From positions 352,800-416,799 of the forward strand of contig NZ_MAUE01000045.1 in assembly GCF_001702265.1 (NCBI RefSeq): DNA of 64,000 nt, written 5' to 3'. Positions 51,507 through 60,132 of the stretch are shown in pieces. The notes below the pieces were generated by a model. That model saw only the letters and a list, made by a program, of their open reading frames with translations, ran no database searches and was not told the DNA's origin. The translations under genes and the position numbers were made by a program. Positions within the stretch are counted from its first letter, which is position 1; the number at the start of each line of letters is the position of its first letter. This DNA is from Pseudomonas aylmerensis. Lineage in GTDB: Bacteria; Pseudomonadota; Gammaproteobacteria; Pseudomonadales; Pseudomonadaceae.

Positions 51507-53009
51507 ATGATCGGTCTTGTATACGGTGTAGGGGCTGTCGTTCGGCAAGTCGCGCAGTCCTGGGTTGTCGACCCTGTGCCCGCAGTTTCAAAATCCGTAG
51601 CCCCAGGTACCGAGTACCTCAGTGTCAGCGAGCTCGGCGCGCACATGGCCAGGCCCGGCGGACTCACATCGGTGAGCCTGGTCAACTACCTGCAACAGCG
51701 CATTCTCAAGCTCGATCCGCAATTGAACGCCGTGATTGAGCTTAATCCGGATGCGCTGCGCACTGCTCGCGAGTTGGATCAGGAGCGCGCCAGTGGCAAG
51801 GTGCGCGGGCCGCTGCATGGTATTCCCATCCTGCTCAAGGACACCCTCGAAACCACCGGCATGCAAACCAGTGCGGGAGCATTCGGCCTGGTGGGTGAGG
51901 CCGTCGGCAAGAACGCCCCGCTGGTGGATAACCTGATCAAGCAGGGCGTGGTGATCCTGGGGAAAACCAATATGACGGAGCTGGCGGGCTTTCGTGGCGC
52001 GCCCGATGGCTGGAGCAGCCGGGGCGGGCAAACTCTTAACCCGCATCAGGCAGATGCTGACGTGGGGGGCTCCAGTTCCGGTTCGGCGGCCGCGCTCGCC
52101 GCCGGGCTGGCCCCCTTGGCAGTCGGGGCGGAGACGAATGGTTCGATCATCGTACCGGCGGCACTCAACGGCGTGGTCGGGCTCAAGCCCAGTGTCGGTT
52201 TGCTGGACCGTAACGGCATCATTCCGGCCAGCCGGCGACAGGACACGCCGGGCCCGATGGCACGCTCGGTGTATGACGTGGCGCTGATGCTCAATGCCAT
52301 GTCAGGCCGCGACCCTGATGACCCGCATAGCGTGGGCGCTCCCGAGGGCGTGGACTACACGCGGTTGCTGGTACCCGGCGCGTTGACGGGCAAGCGCATT
52401 GGTTATCCGACGACGTTCAGTGCAAACGGCGAAATCCTGCCTGTGGTCAACAGTGCGTCATTTACGCGGACACTTGAGGTGCTGCGTGATCAAGGCGCGG
52501 TCCTTGTGCCCGTCGACATGCGCCTGGCCGACGCATCACGCTATGAGGAGTTGCTGCTCTCGGATGTGAAGGAGGAAATGAATGCTTACCTGGCCAAACG
52601 CCGCGGATTGCCAGTCAAGTCGTTGACGGAGCTGATCAAGTTCAATGAAGACCGCGACGGCACCGAGACCGATCACCAGCCGATGCTCAAGGAAATCGCT
52701 GCCTCCACTTTGACGCCGGACCAACGAGAACCGCTGTGGGACGAACTGATCGAGGATTTTCGCAGCACCGTGGATGATCCGATCAAGGCAGAAAACCTTG
52801 ATGCCATGGCGACCGACTTCGAGACCAACGCTTATTTCGGCGTGGCCGCGGCGGGTTACCCGGGGATCACGGTGCCTTCCGGATCGAACGAGGACGGCCT
52901 GCCCACCAGTGCCTACTTTTTCGGCACCCGCTGGGCTGAACCGACCTTGCTGGCGGTGGCCCATGGGTATGAGCAGGCGGCCCAGGCGATGGTCAACCCC
53001 AGGCTCTGA
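51507..53009 (+). CDS. Amidase (amidase signature family)
   Basis: 500 residues. The catalytic triad spacing is intact: Lys111 (PILLKDTLE), cis-Ser189 in GGSSSGSAAALAAG and nucleophile Ser213 in GAETNGSIIVPAA, 24 residues after the cis-Ser as in FAAH. LHGIPILLKDTLETTGMQTSAG is the usual Lys-region signature. The C-terminal part runs to YFFGTRWAEPTLLAVAHGYE. Glu/Asn in the GAETNGSI signature replaces the usual GTDTGGSI. It is cytoplasmic as there is no signal peptide, though the first 40 residues are divergent. It cleaves an unknown amide. Confidence 0.93.
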   Translation: MIGLVYGVGAVVRQVAQSWVVDPVPAVSKSVAPGTEYLSVSELGAHMARPGGLTSVSLVNYLQQRILKLDPQLNAVIELNPDALRTARELDQERASGKVRGPLHGIPILLKDTLETTGMQTSAGAFGLVGEAVGKNAPLVDNLIKQGVVILGKTNMTELAGFRGAPDGWSSRGGQTLNPHQADADVGGSSSGSAAALAAGLAPLAVGAETNGSIIVPAALNGVVGLKPSVGLLDRNGIIPASRRQDTPGPMARSVYDVALMLNAMSGRDPDDPHSVGAPEGVDYTRLLVPGALTGKRIGYPTTFSANGEILPVVNSASFTRTLEVLRDQGAVLVPVDMRLADASRYEELLLSDVKEEMNAYLAKRRGLPVKSLTELIKFNEDRDGTETDHQPMLKEIAASTLTPDQREPLWDELIEDFRSTVDDPIKAENLDAMATDFETNAYFGVAAAGYPGITVPSGSNEDGLPTSAYFFGTRWAEPTLLAVAHGYEQAAQAMVNPRL

Positions 53010-53057
53010 AGCTACACACCGCCGCGCGCGGCCGGGTTGTGGTGGTCCGGCTGGACC

Positions 53058-53438
53058 CTACGCGCCATTCGGTTGGGGCGTGGCTGAGTCAATGGATGCC
53101 GCAGTTGGGCCCATCAGCCGCGAAAGGATGGTGGGTGCGGCGGGCTCGGTCGGGTGGGTATCGAACCTGCGCACGCTCATGCCCCATCCCGGCGCAAACC
53201 CCGGGAAAAACACCAGCCCTTCGGCCTCCAGGCGGAACGCCACGGCCAGGCGGGTTTCATCACCCACGTCGCCCAGGCTTTCGAATTGTTGGATGGCCTC
53301 TACCGTCACGTCGGCCTGGCGCGCCAGGTCTTCGCGGCTCCAGCCCAGCATCGCGCGGGCCTGTACGCTGTGTTTGGCGGTGAATTGATGCAGGACGATC
53401 TGCTGATCGACGAAAGAGCGCATTGCCAGAGAGGACAT
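53058..53438 (-). CDS. XRE-family helix-turn-helix regulator
   Basis: 126 residues. HTH about 27-85 (VQARAMLGWSREDLARQADVTVEAIQQFESLGDVGDETRLAVAFRLEAEGLVF), the standard single-helix-turn-helix of the Cro/C1 type, with a 40-residue tail of unknown role (FPGFAPGWGMSVRRFDTHP). Upstream on the same strand, 105 bases away, is the unknown zinc-finger protein gene, so they may be co-regulated. AT-rich gap (53439-53543) probably holds its promoter. Confidence 0.88.
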   Translation of the reverse strand: MSSLAMRSFVDQQIVLHQFTAKHSVQARAMLGWSREDLARQADVTVEAIQQFESLGDVGDETRLAVAFRLEAEGLVFFPGFAPGWGMSVRRFDTHPTEPAAPTILSRLMGPTAASIDSATPQPNGA

Positions 53439-53543
53439 GGAATTTCTCCAGGGTTCGACGGGGAGGACAAACTATACTGTGTTTTTGTACAGTTGTTTTG
53501 ACCGCTCATCAACTGGATTTTGTTGATGGCTTTCAGCCCCCGG

Positions 53544-54491
53544 TTATTCCAGCCCCGACGCCTCGCGAATAAGCAGGTGATCGAGGTTTTCGATATTCGC
53601 GCTGAACACCCCGAAGGTCTGCTCGGGGTTTTTCTTGCTCGGTACCTGTTTCAGCTCCGGCGTCACGCCGTAGAAGAAGCAGTACAACGCCCGGTCACTG
53701 TCTGCCGCCGCCCTGATCTGCTCCAGGAACACTGAGCGCTTGCGGTAGTTCTCGATGAGCTTTTTGCTCAGGTAGACGTTGACCGAGTAGGGCTTCTTGT
53801 CGAGCCACACCTTCTTGTCGAAGTCGATGCGAAAGCTGCTGGTGTAGTCCTTGATCGCCTTGATCTTGCCCCAGTAGATCAGGCCCTTGTTGTCCTGCAG
53901 GTATTCGATCTTCTTGAAGAACGTCGAGTAGGTCGCGGTGTGGTCGCCGATCTTCAGCGGCATGCTTTTGAGCTTGTCCTTGTCGTCGATATTCGACACG
54001 AAGCATTCCACCGGGTGGGCAAACACGCTGGTTTTGTCCGGGGTGGTGTCGTGGGAACTGCCGGACGGGCTGGTGCGGCTTGACGGCGTTTTCTCAGGAC
54101 CCTGTGGGAGTTGTCCTTGAGGGCTGGTAACCGGGGTTTTAGGCGCGTACGTACGCCGTGTCAGGACAAATTCGGATGGGAAGTTTTCCTCGCGCTCGTC
54201 GTCATTTTCGCCGGTCGCGGTCTTGTGGGTACTGGCGTAACGGCAGCCGTCGATATGCCGGGTGCTCGGGGTGTTCTTGAAGTGCGGGGTGCGCAGGTAG
54301 TTGACGTTCTTTGCGTTGAACGTGCTCAACACATTGCCTGCCTCGAAGGCTGCACGGCAGTCATCGTTGGGGCAGAGGAAACTGTCCTGGTCGGAATCGA
54401 AGGCGACGGTTTCGTCGAAATTCAGGTCACGTACGTCGTAGATCGACAGCTTGTCATCGAGACTCAGGCTGTAGGCCGTGTCGAATTTCAT
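53544..54491 (-). CDS. Unknown protein with N-terminal CoiA-like zinc finger
   Basis: 315 residues, function not recognised. Three parts: an N-terminal domain (1-90) with a CoiA-like metal-binding pattern (FLCPNDDC...TPHFKNTPSTRHIDGCRYA, ligands Cys-Cys-His-Cys), a low-complexity Pro/Ser/Thr linker (about 115-160), and a C-terminal domain (about 165-315) with alternating strands (IYWGKIKAIKDYTSSFRIDF, RALYCFFYGVTPELKQV). No signal peptide or membrane segment. CoiA-like fingers occur in competence, phage and defence-associated proteins. Codon use and composition look somewhat different from neighbours. Next to an XRE gene. Confidence 0.7.
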   Translation of the reverse strand: MKFDTAYSLSLDDKLSIYDVRDLNFDETVAFDSDQDSFLCPNDDCRAAFEAGNVLSTFNAKNVNYLRTPHFKNTPSTRHIDGCRYASTHKTATGENDDEREENFPSEFVLTRRTYAPKTPVTSPQGQLPQGPEKTPSSRTSPSGSSHDTTPDKTSVFAHPVECFVSNIDDKDKLKSMPLKIGDHTATYSTFFKKIEYLQDNKGLIYWGKIKAIKDYTSSFRIDFDKKVWLDKKPYSVNVYLSKKLIENYRKRSVFLEQIRAAADSDRALYCFFYGVTPELKQVPSKKNPEQTFGVFSANIENLDHLLIREASGLE

Positions 54492-54545
54492 GGGGCTCGG
54501 GTCCGTGAGAAGTTTCGCTATTAATAGCCGGATCCTGCGTAAATA

Positions 54546-55775
54546 TCAGCAAGGAACTGCGACCCGCCGCCCGCTCAAGAAGCACAGCGTGCCGCCCATG
54601 GCCGTCAGTGCTCCCAGCGCATAAAACATGCTGGTCGGCGCTGCATTGATCAGCAGGTAGCCGCAAATCACCGGGCTCATCGCGCCGCCAAATGCCGCCA
54701 GGTTCTGCGCGCCGTAGTAACTGCCGCGCAGTGCATCCGGGGCGATGGTGTCGATGAACAGGAACTCCGACGGGTAGATGATCATTTCGCCCAGGGTGAA
54801 CACAAACATCGCCAGGCACCAGGTGAGCAGGCTGTCGGCCAGGCTGAAACCGATCAACCCGAGGATGAACAGCAAGGTGCCGAGCACGATCCAGTAGCGC
54901 AGTTGTTCACGCTTGAGAAAACGCCCGATCTGGTACTGCATCAAAATCACGGTAATGGCGTTGCAGGCCAGCACCGCCGACAAAATCTTCAGCGCCTCGG
55001 CAGGTTTGTAGGCAACCAGCAGAAATTGCGACAGATAAAGCGTATAGCGCCCGTGGACAATGGTGCTCAGCAGGCTGCCGCTGGTAAACAGGATCAACGT
55101 GCGATCACTGCGCAAGGTGCGCAGGGTGCTGAGGAAACTCAGGGGTTTGTTGCTGTCGTCGCGCTGGGTCGGCGGGATGCCGATCATCAGGAATACGCTG
55201 CCAAACGCGATGGCGCTGGCGATCAGGAACGGCGCCAGCTGCATGTGTCCGGCGATCACCACGCCGACCATCGGGCCGGTGGCGTAGCCGACGTTGGTCA
55301 GGGTGTAGCGCAGGGAAAACACCTTGGCGCGGTCGCCCACCGGCAGGTTCTCGCTGATGATCGCCTTGGAGCCGATCAGGAACAGCGCCGACGCGGCTTC
55401 GGTGATCACCAGGGTCAGGGTGGTGAGGTAGAGGTTGCTGGCAAAGGTCAGCAACAGAAAACCGATGGCGCTGGAGAGCATGGCCAGGATCAGCAGCTTG
55501 CGCTTTTCCAGGCGGTCGATGATGTAGCCGCCATATAGGCCCAGCAGGGTCGCGATGAAGACGGCAATACCCATCAGCAGGCCGATGTCCTGTTGGTTGA
55601 GGCCCAGGCGGGTGCTCAGCAGCAGGGCCAGCAAAGGGCTGGTCATGGCGCGGCTGACCACGATGGTCACCGAGCAGATCATCAGGCGGCGGATTACCAG
55701 GGAGTAGGTGGCCACGGTGGGGCGGATGTCCTTGTTATAAATACGCGGCCGAGCCGAGCACTGTTCTGAATCCAA
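54546..55775 (-). CDS. MFS transporter (drug/metabolite efflux type)
   Basis: 409 residues with about twelve hydrophobic segments. Loop 2-3 motif degenerate: YIIDRLEKRKLLILAML (D-R-x-x-x-R/K). TM11-12 region MSPVICGYLLINAAPTSMFYALGALTAMGGT. The N-terminal 20 residues are polar; a later start around SLVIRRLM is possible. Similar to YdeE/BcrA-like exporters. Monocistronic by spacing, between the zinc-finger gene and the ABC cluster. Confidence 0.88.
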   Translation of the reverse strand: MDSEQCSARPRIYNKDIRPTVATYSLVIRRLMICSVTIVVSRAMTSPLLALLLSTRLGLNQQDIGLLMGIAVFIATLLGLYGGYIIDRLEKRKLLILAMLSSAIGFLLLTFASNLYLTTLTLVITEAASALFLIGSKAIISENLPVGDRAKVFSLRYTLTNVGYATGPMVGVVIAGHMQLAPFLIASAIAFGSVFLMIGIPPTQRDDSNKPLSFLSTLRTLRSDRTLILFTSGSLLSTIVHGRYTLYLSQFLLVAYKPAEALKILSAVLACNAITVILMQYQIGRFLKREQLRYWIVLGTLLFILGLIGFSLADSLLTWCLAMFVFTLGEMIIYPSEFLFIDTIAPDALRGSYYGAQNLAAFGGAMSPVICGYLLINAAPTSMFYALGALTAMGGTLCFLSGRRVAVPC

Positions 55776-55786
55776 TGAAAATCAAC

Positions 55787-55877
55787 TGTGGGAGCCGGGC
55801 TTGCCCGCGATGGCGGTGTGTCAGGCAATGCCGATGCAAGCTGGCCCGCCGCTATCGCAGGCAAGCCAGCTCCCACA
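55787..55877. repeat. REPIN
   Basis: Arms TGTGGGAGCCGGGCTTGCC and GGCAAGCCAGCTCCCACA in the gap between the MFS gene and the ABC binding-protein gene. Confidence 0.85.
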
Positions 55878-55891
55878 AGGCCTTGCTGTTT

Positions 55892-56713
55892 TTACTGGCC
55901 GGAATTGATAGTGATCTTCTCGACCGCACCTTGCTCCAGATCCCACTTCTTGAGGATCTTGCCGTAGGTCCCATCATCGAGCATGCCCTGCAACGCCTCA
56001 CTGATCGCGCTGACCAACTCGGTATTGCTCTTCTCGATCCCCAGCCCAGTGAATTGCTTGGAAATCGCCAGGCCTACCGGCTTGTACTTGCCCTTGTCCA
56101 ACGACATCAAATAAGGAATCGTCTCGCTGCCCTGCATCGCCGCATCCAAACGGTTTTGCTGCAACTGGGCACGCGCGTCCGCCGAGCCTTCAGTGCCGAT
56201 CACCACGATCGCGGGCTTACCTGCTGCTTCGCAGTTTTCCTTGCTCCACGCGGCAATTTCCGACGGCCAGGTCGTACGGCGGCTGGTGCCGACTTTTTTA
56301 CCGCACAGGTCAGTCAATTCCTTGAGGTCTTCGCGCTTGGCCAGGGTGTACAGCTGTGGGCCACTGGTGAAGTAGTCGATAAACGTCACGGCTTTCTGGC
56401 GCTCGGCGGTGTCGCTCATGCCGGACAGCACGATGTCGACGCGCTTGGTGGTCAGCCCGCTGAGCATCTGCTCGAAGCCGGTTTCCTGCCATTTGATCTT
56501 CACGCCCAGGCGCTCGGCGAGGGCGTTGCCCAAGTCGAAGTCCAGGCCCGTGAGCTTGTTGGTGGCGGTGTCCTTGAAGTCCATCGGCGGGTAGTTCGGC
56601 ACGATGGCCGCGCTGATCTCACCCTTGTCCTTGATTGCCGCCGGCAATGCCGCGAATACACACGAGGAGGCCATCAGGCCTGCGAGCAACGTTGGGATAA
56701 ACAATGTTTTCAT
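55892..56713 (-). CDS. Amino acid ABC transporter, periplasmic binding protein
   Basis: 273 residues. Signal peptide about 1-21 (ending SSCVFA). Family 3 solute-binding fold: ISAAIVPNYPPMDFKD, TGLDFDLGNALAERLGVKIKW, DIVLSGMSDTAERQKAVTFIDYF, YGKILKKWDLEQG. It is the last gene of a permease-ATPase-binding protein set read on the minus strand (58406 to 55892). The ligand is an amino acid of polar type; lysine, arginine or ornithine are plausible because the operon includes an argininosuccinate-lyase paralogue, though that is inference. Confidence 0.93.
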   Translation of the reverse strand: MKTLFIPTLLAGLMASSCVFAALPAAIKDKGEISAAIVPNYPPMDFKDTATNKLTGLDFDLGNALAERLGVKIKWQETGFEQMLSGLTTKRVDIVLSGMSDTAERQKAVTFIDYFTSGPQLYTLAKREDLKELTDLCGKKVGTSRRTTWPSEIAAWSKENCEAAGKPAIVVIGTEGSADARAQLQQNRLDAAMQGSETIPYLMSLDKGKYKPVGLAISKQFTGLGIEKSNTELVSAISEALQGMLDDGTYGKILKKWDLEQGAVEKITINSGQ

Positions 56714-56738
56714 GGGGGCGTTCTCGTTAGTTTTCTAG

Positions 56739-57503
56739 TTAAGTGCGAACGGCAGAAATAAAGCTTTGGGTACGCGGGTTTTGTGGGCTTATTAGAATTT
56801 CTTCCGGGCTGCCGGCTTCCACAATCTGGCCGGCGTCCATAAACACCATGCGGTTGGAGACTTCACGGGCGAAGCCCAACTCATGGGTGACCACGATCAT
56901 GGTCATGCCGGTGGTGGCCAAATCGCGCATCACCGACAGCACTTCTCCTACCAGCTCCGGGTCGAGGGCTGACGTGGGTTCGTCAAACAACATCAGCTTG
57001 GGGCGCATCGCCAGCGCGCGGGCAATCGCCACACGCTGTTGCTGGCCACCGGACAATTCCACCGGGTAGGCATTGCGCTTGTCCGCCAGGCCGACGCGGG
57101 CCAGCAATTCCAGCGCGTCCTCGGTGGCCTCCTTGGGCGAGCGTTTGAGCACCTGGCACGGGCCTTCGATGATGTTCTGCAGCACGGTCATGTGCGGGAA
57201 CAAATTGAAGCGCTGGAACACCATGCCGGTGGCCAGGCGCTGGCGCGCGATCTGCGCTTCATTCATCTCGTGCAACTTGTTGCCGACGACGCGGTAACCC
57301 ACCAGTTCGCCGTCGACCCAGAGGCCGCCCTTGTCGATTTTTTCCAGCTGGTTGACGCAGCGCAGCAGCGTGCTTTTACCCGAGCCGGACGGGCCGATGA
57401 TGCACATGACTTCGCCTTGCTCGACCTCGATATTGATGTCGCGCAGCGCGTGATACTGGTCGTAATACTTGTTCAGGTTGACGGCCTTGACGATGCTTCT
57501 CAT
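56739..57503 (-). CDS. Amino acid ABC transporter, ATP-binding subunit
   Basis: 254 residues. Walker A GPSGSGKST, signature LSGGQQQRVAIARAL, Walker B PKLMLFDEPTSALD and the switch His in VVTHE. Closest to GlnQ/HisP-type ATPases that drive polar amino acid uptake. Cytoplasmic, binding the permease encoded 24 bases upstream. Confidence 0.95.
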   Translation of the reverse strand: MRSIVKAVNLNKYYDQYHALRDINIEVEQGEVMCIIGPSGSGKSTLLRCVNQLEKIDKGGLWVDGELVGYRVVGNKLHEMNEAQIARQRLATGMVFQRFNLFPHMTVLQNIIEGPCQVLKRSPKEATEDALELLARVGLADKRNAYPVELSGGQQQRVAIARALAMRPKLMLFDEPTSALDPELVGEVLSVMRDLATTGMTMIVVTHELGFAREVSNRMVFMDAGQIVEAGSPEEILISPQNPRTQSFISAVRT

Positions 57504-57527
57504 GGGGCAAATCTCCTCAACCCAGAC

Positions 57528-58406
57528 TTACGAACGCTTGCCGGCGCCGCGGGCAAAACGACGCTCGAGGCGGCTTTGACCAAATGAAAGAACAGTCACC
57601 ACCGCCAGGTACCAGATGCCGGCAACAATCAGCAGCTCCATGACCCGCGCGTTGGCGTAGTAGATGTTTTGCGCGTTGTGCAGCAGCTCCGAATACTGGA
57701 TCACGCTGGCCAGGCTGGTCATTTTCACCATGCTGATGAACTCGTTGCCTACAGGCGGAATGATCACTCGCATCGCCTGCGGCAGAATTACCCTACGCAG
57801 CGCTTGCAGGCTCGGCATGCCGATGGACTTGGCGGCTTCGTACTGGCCGGTGTCCACCGACAGCAGGCCGGCGCGCACCACTTCAGCGGTGTAGGCGCCC
57901 TGGTTGATACTCAGGCCAAGCAAGGCGGCTACGAATGGCGTCATCAGGTCGACGGTGTCGATGCTGAACAGGCCGGGGATCGCGATCACCGGGAAAATCA
58001 GCGCCAGGTTGAACCACAGCAGCAGCTGCAGAATCAGCGGCGTGCCGCGAAACAGCCAGGTATAGGTGATGGCCACGTAACGCAGGATCGGGTTGGCCGA
58101 CATGCGCATGATCGCCGTGATGACCCCGATCACCACCCCCAGCGCCATTGCCAGGATCGACATGACGATGGTGTTGACCAGGCCCCAGAGGATGGCTTCA
58201 GACGTGAGGAACTGGCCGATGTAGGACCATTCGATCTGGCCATTGGCGAAGGCGCGCAACAGCGCGGCCAGTGCGATCACGATCAACGTGGCAAAAAACA
58301 TCCGTCCGTAATAACGACGCGGCACGTGCTCGTACTGCGTGATATCGAACTGGTTCTCGGACAACTTGCGCTCGGCTTCCAAGCGCTCCGCCGGGGTTTG
58401 GTTCAT
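57528..58406 (-). CDS. Amino acid ABC transporter, permease
   Basis: 292 residues from the ATG at 58406 with GGAG upstream. About five to six transmembrane helices; HisM/GlnP type with the cytoplasmic EAA loop (YEAAKSIGMPSLQALRRVILPQAMRVIIPPVGNEFISMVKMTSL). The N-terminus is a polar extension of about 45 residues (QTPAERLEAERKLSENQFD). Only one permease gene is seen, so it may act as a homodimer. Preceded by 105 bases with a REP, then the lyase gene, all on the same strand. Confidence 0.94.
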   Translation of the reverse strand: MNQTPAERLEAERKLSENQFDITQYEHVPRRYYGRMFFATLIVIALAALLRAFANGQIEWSYIGQFLTSEAILWGLVNTIVMSILAMALGVVIGVITAIMRMSANPILRYVAITYTWLFRGTPLILQLLLWFNLALIFPVIAIPGLFSIDTVDLMTPFVAALLGLSINQGAYTAEVVRAGLLSVDTGQYEAAKSIGMPSLQALRRVILPQAMRVIIPPVGNEFISMVKMTSLASVIQYSELLHNAQNIYYANARVMELLIVAGIWYLAVVTVLSFGQSRLERRFARGAGKRS

Positions 58407-58455
58407 GGTGCTACTCCACTGCTGTACTCGATCCAACGGTTAAAACACGGTCCAA

Positions 58456-58480
58456 ATGTGGGAGCTGGCTTGCCTGCGAA
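58456..58480. repeat. Single REP palindrome
   Basis: ATGTGGGAGCTGGCTTGCC in the gap between the lyase gene and the permease gene, inside the presumed operon. Confidence 0.75.
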
Positions 58481-58511
58481 GCGCCAGCAAACTCACCACA
58501 AAGGCCCAGGT

Positions 58512-59939
58512 TTAAATCCGAAACCCCTGATAACTTTCAGCCCACTGCTGCTGAGCCGCCAACGCCACCTTCAACCGCCCAATCTGCTCCCGAACCCGCT
58601 CCGGCGCCGTCCCGCCCCAGCCACTGCGCGCCGCAATCGCCGCCTCCAGGGTCAAGCAGTCGCGCACTTCCGGCAGCAACCGAGCATCCACCTCCGCCAA
58701 CATCGCCGGCGAGGCTTCCCACAATTCAATCTCATGCTTCTCACAGGCCTGCACCAAGGCGCCGGTAATCTCATGCGCCTCCTTGAACGGCACACTGCGC
58801 GTTGCCAACCAATCCGCCACCTCAGTCGCCAGGGTGAAGCCCATCGGCGCCTGACGCCGCAGCTCTTGCACCTGCACTTTCATGGTCGCAACCATCCCGG
58901 CCATCGCCGGCAGCACCAGCAGCAAGGTGTCCACGCTGTCCAGCACGCTGTGCTTGTCTTCACTCAAATCGCGGTTGTACGACAGCGGCAGCGACTTGAG
59001 CGTCGACATCAGCCCGGTCAGGTTACCGATCAAGCGCCCAGCCTTGCCCCGGGCCAATTCGGCAATGTCCGGGTTCTTCTTCTGCGGCATGATCGAGCTG
59101 CCGGTGGCGTAGGCATCGTCCAGCACCACCCAGCGAAATTGGCGCGAAGACCACAGGCAAAACTCTTCCGACAGGCGCGAAATATTCACCCCGAGCATGC
59201 CGGCCACGAACAGGAATTCCGCCACATGGTCACGGCTGGCGACCGCATCAATGGAGTTTTCGCACGGTCCGGTGTAGCCCATTTCCTTGGCCGAATGCTC
59301 CGGCTGGCGCGCAATCGCCGACCCGGCCATGGCGGCCGCGCCCAACGGCGACAACGCCGTACGCGCATCCCAATCGACCAGACGCTGCACATCGCGCAGC
59401 ATCGACTGGGCATGCGCCAACAGGTGATGGGCAAACACAATCGGTTGCGCTTGCTGCAAGTGGGTAAAGCCCGGGCAGATGCTCTCCACATGCTGCTCAG
59501 CCTGCTCCACCAACGCCTGCTGCAACGCGAGTACCTCGGTGGTGATGGTGCGTGCATGGTCGCGTAGGAAAAGGCGCAGGTCGTTGGCCGTCTGGTCGTT
59601 ACGCGAACGCCCGGCGCGCAACTTGCCGCCCAGGGCGCCCAGCCGCTCGGTCAATACGCGTTCGATGAAGGTGTGCACATCCTCGTCATCCAGCGTCGGA
59701 TGCAGGCGGCCGGCGGCGAAGTCCTCGCCGATCCGGTCCAGTGCCTCCAGGGTGCGCAGGGTCTCCGACTCATCCAGCAAACCGGCGCGCTGCAACTCAC
59801 GGGCATGGGCACGGGAGCCGGCCAGGTCGTAGGGCGTCAGGCGGAAATAGCGCTCAGGGCAACGTGACAACGCGGCCAATGCTGCAGACGGACCGGTCTT
59901 GAAACGAGCGCCCCAAAGGCGGTCGGTGGGCTGGGACAT
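58512..59939 (-). CDS. Argininosuccinate lyase paralogue
   Basis: 475 residues, fumarase/aspartase superfamily. Motifs: RSRNDQTANDLRLFLRD, GFTHLQQAQPIVFAHHLLAHAQ, and the signature GSSIMPQKKNPDIAEL with the catalytic serine loop. This is clearly ArgH-like but sits in an amino acid transport operon with a LysR regulator rather than in the biosynthetic context, so it may act on another succinyl or carboxyethyl amino acid in catabolism. Divergent from the LysR gene at 60133. It could be a second ArgH isozyme. Confidence 0.88.
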   Translation of the reverse strand: MSQPTDRLWGARFKTGPSAALAALSRCPERYFRLTPYDLAGSRAHARELQRAGLLDESETLRTLEALDRIGEDFAAGRLHPTLDDEDVHTFIERVLTERLGALGGKLRAGRSRNDQTANDLRLFLRDHARTITTEVLALQQALVEQAEQHVESICPGFTHLQQAQPIVFAHHLLAHAQSMLRDVQRLVDWDARTALSPLGAAAMAGSAIARQPEHSAKEMGYTGPCENSIDAVASRDHVAEFLFVAGMLGVNISRLSEEFCLWSSRQFRWVVLDDAYATGSSIMPQKKNPDIAELARGKAGRLIGNLTGLMSTLKSLPLSYNRDLSEDKHSVLDSVDTLLLVLPAMAGMVATMKVQVQELRRQAPMGFTLATEVADWLATRSVPFKEAHEITGALVQACEKHEIELWEASPAMLAEVDARLLPEVRDCLTLEAAIAARSGWGGTAPERVREQIGRLKVALAAQQQWAESYQGFRI

Positions 59940-60132
59940 GGGTATTCCTCACGCTTGTTTTTAGAAGAGTCGGAGGCAGTAAAAATAAGTTTTCAACTAG
60001 ACTGAATCAGCGTCTGACGCGCCGTATTCAAGGTTGCCAAGGGCGGATGTTTATGTTCATTATCGCCGCCTGGCTGTGTTCAAGGACTGGGTCAAAGCCT
60101 GTTGAATATGGCACTTGAGGTCAACGCGTATT

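Noticed and set aside
44393..53009. Prophage or integrated element
   Set aside because: No integrase, terminase, capsid or tRNA-attachment repeat is present; gene content and codon use are ordinary chromosomal.
58512..59939. Housekeeping argH of arginine biosynthesis
   Set aside because: The sequence is ArgH-like, but the operon context (ABC uptake and LysR) is not biosynthetic, so I keep it as a paralogue of uncertain role.
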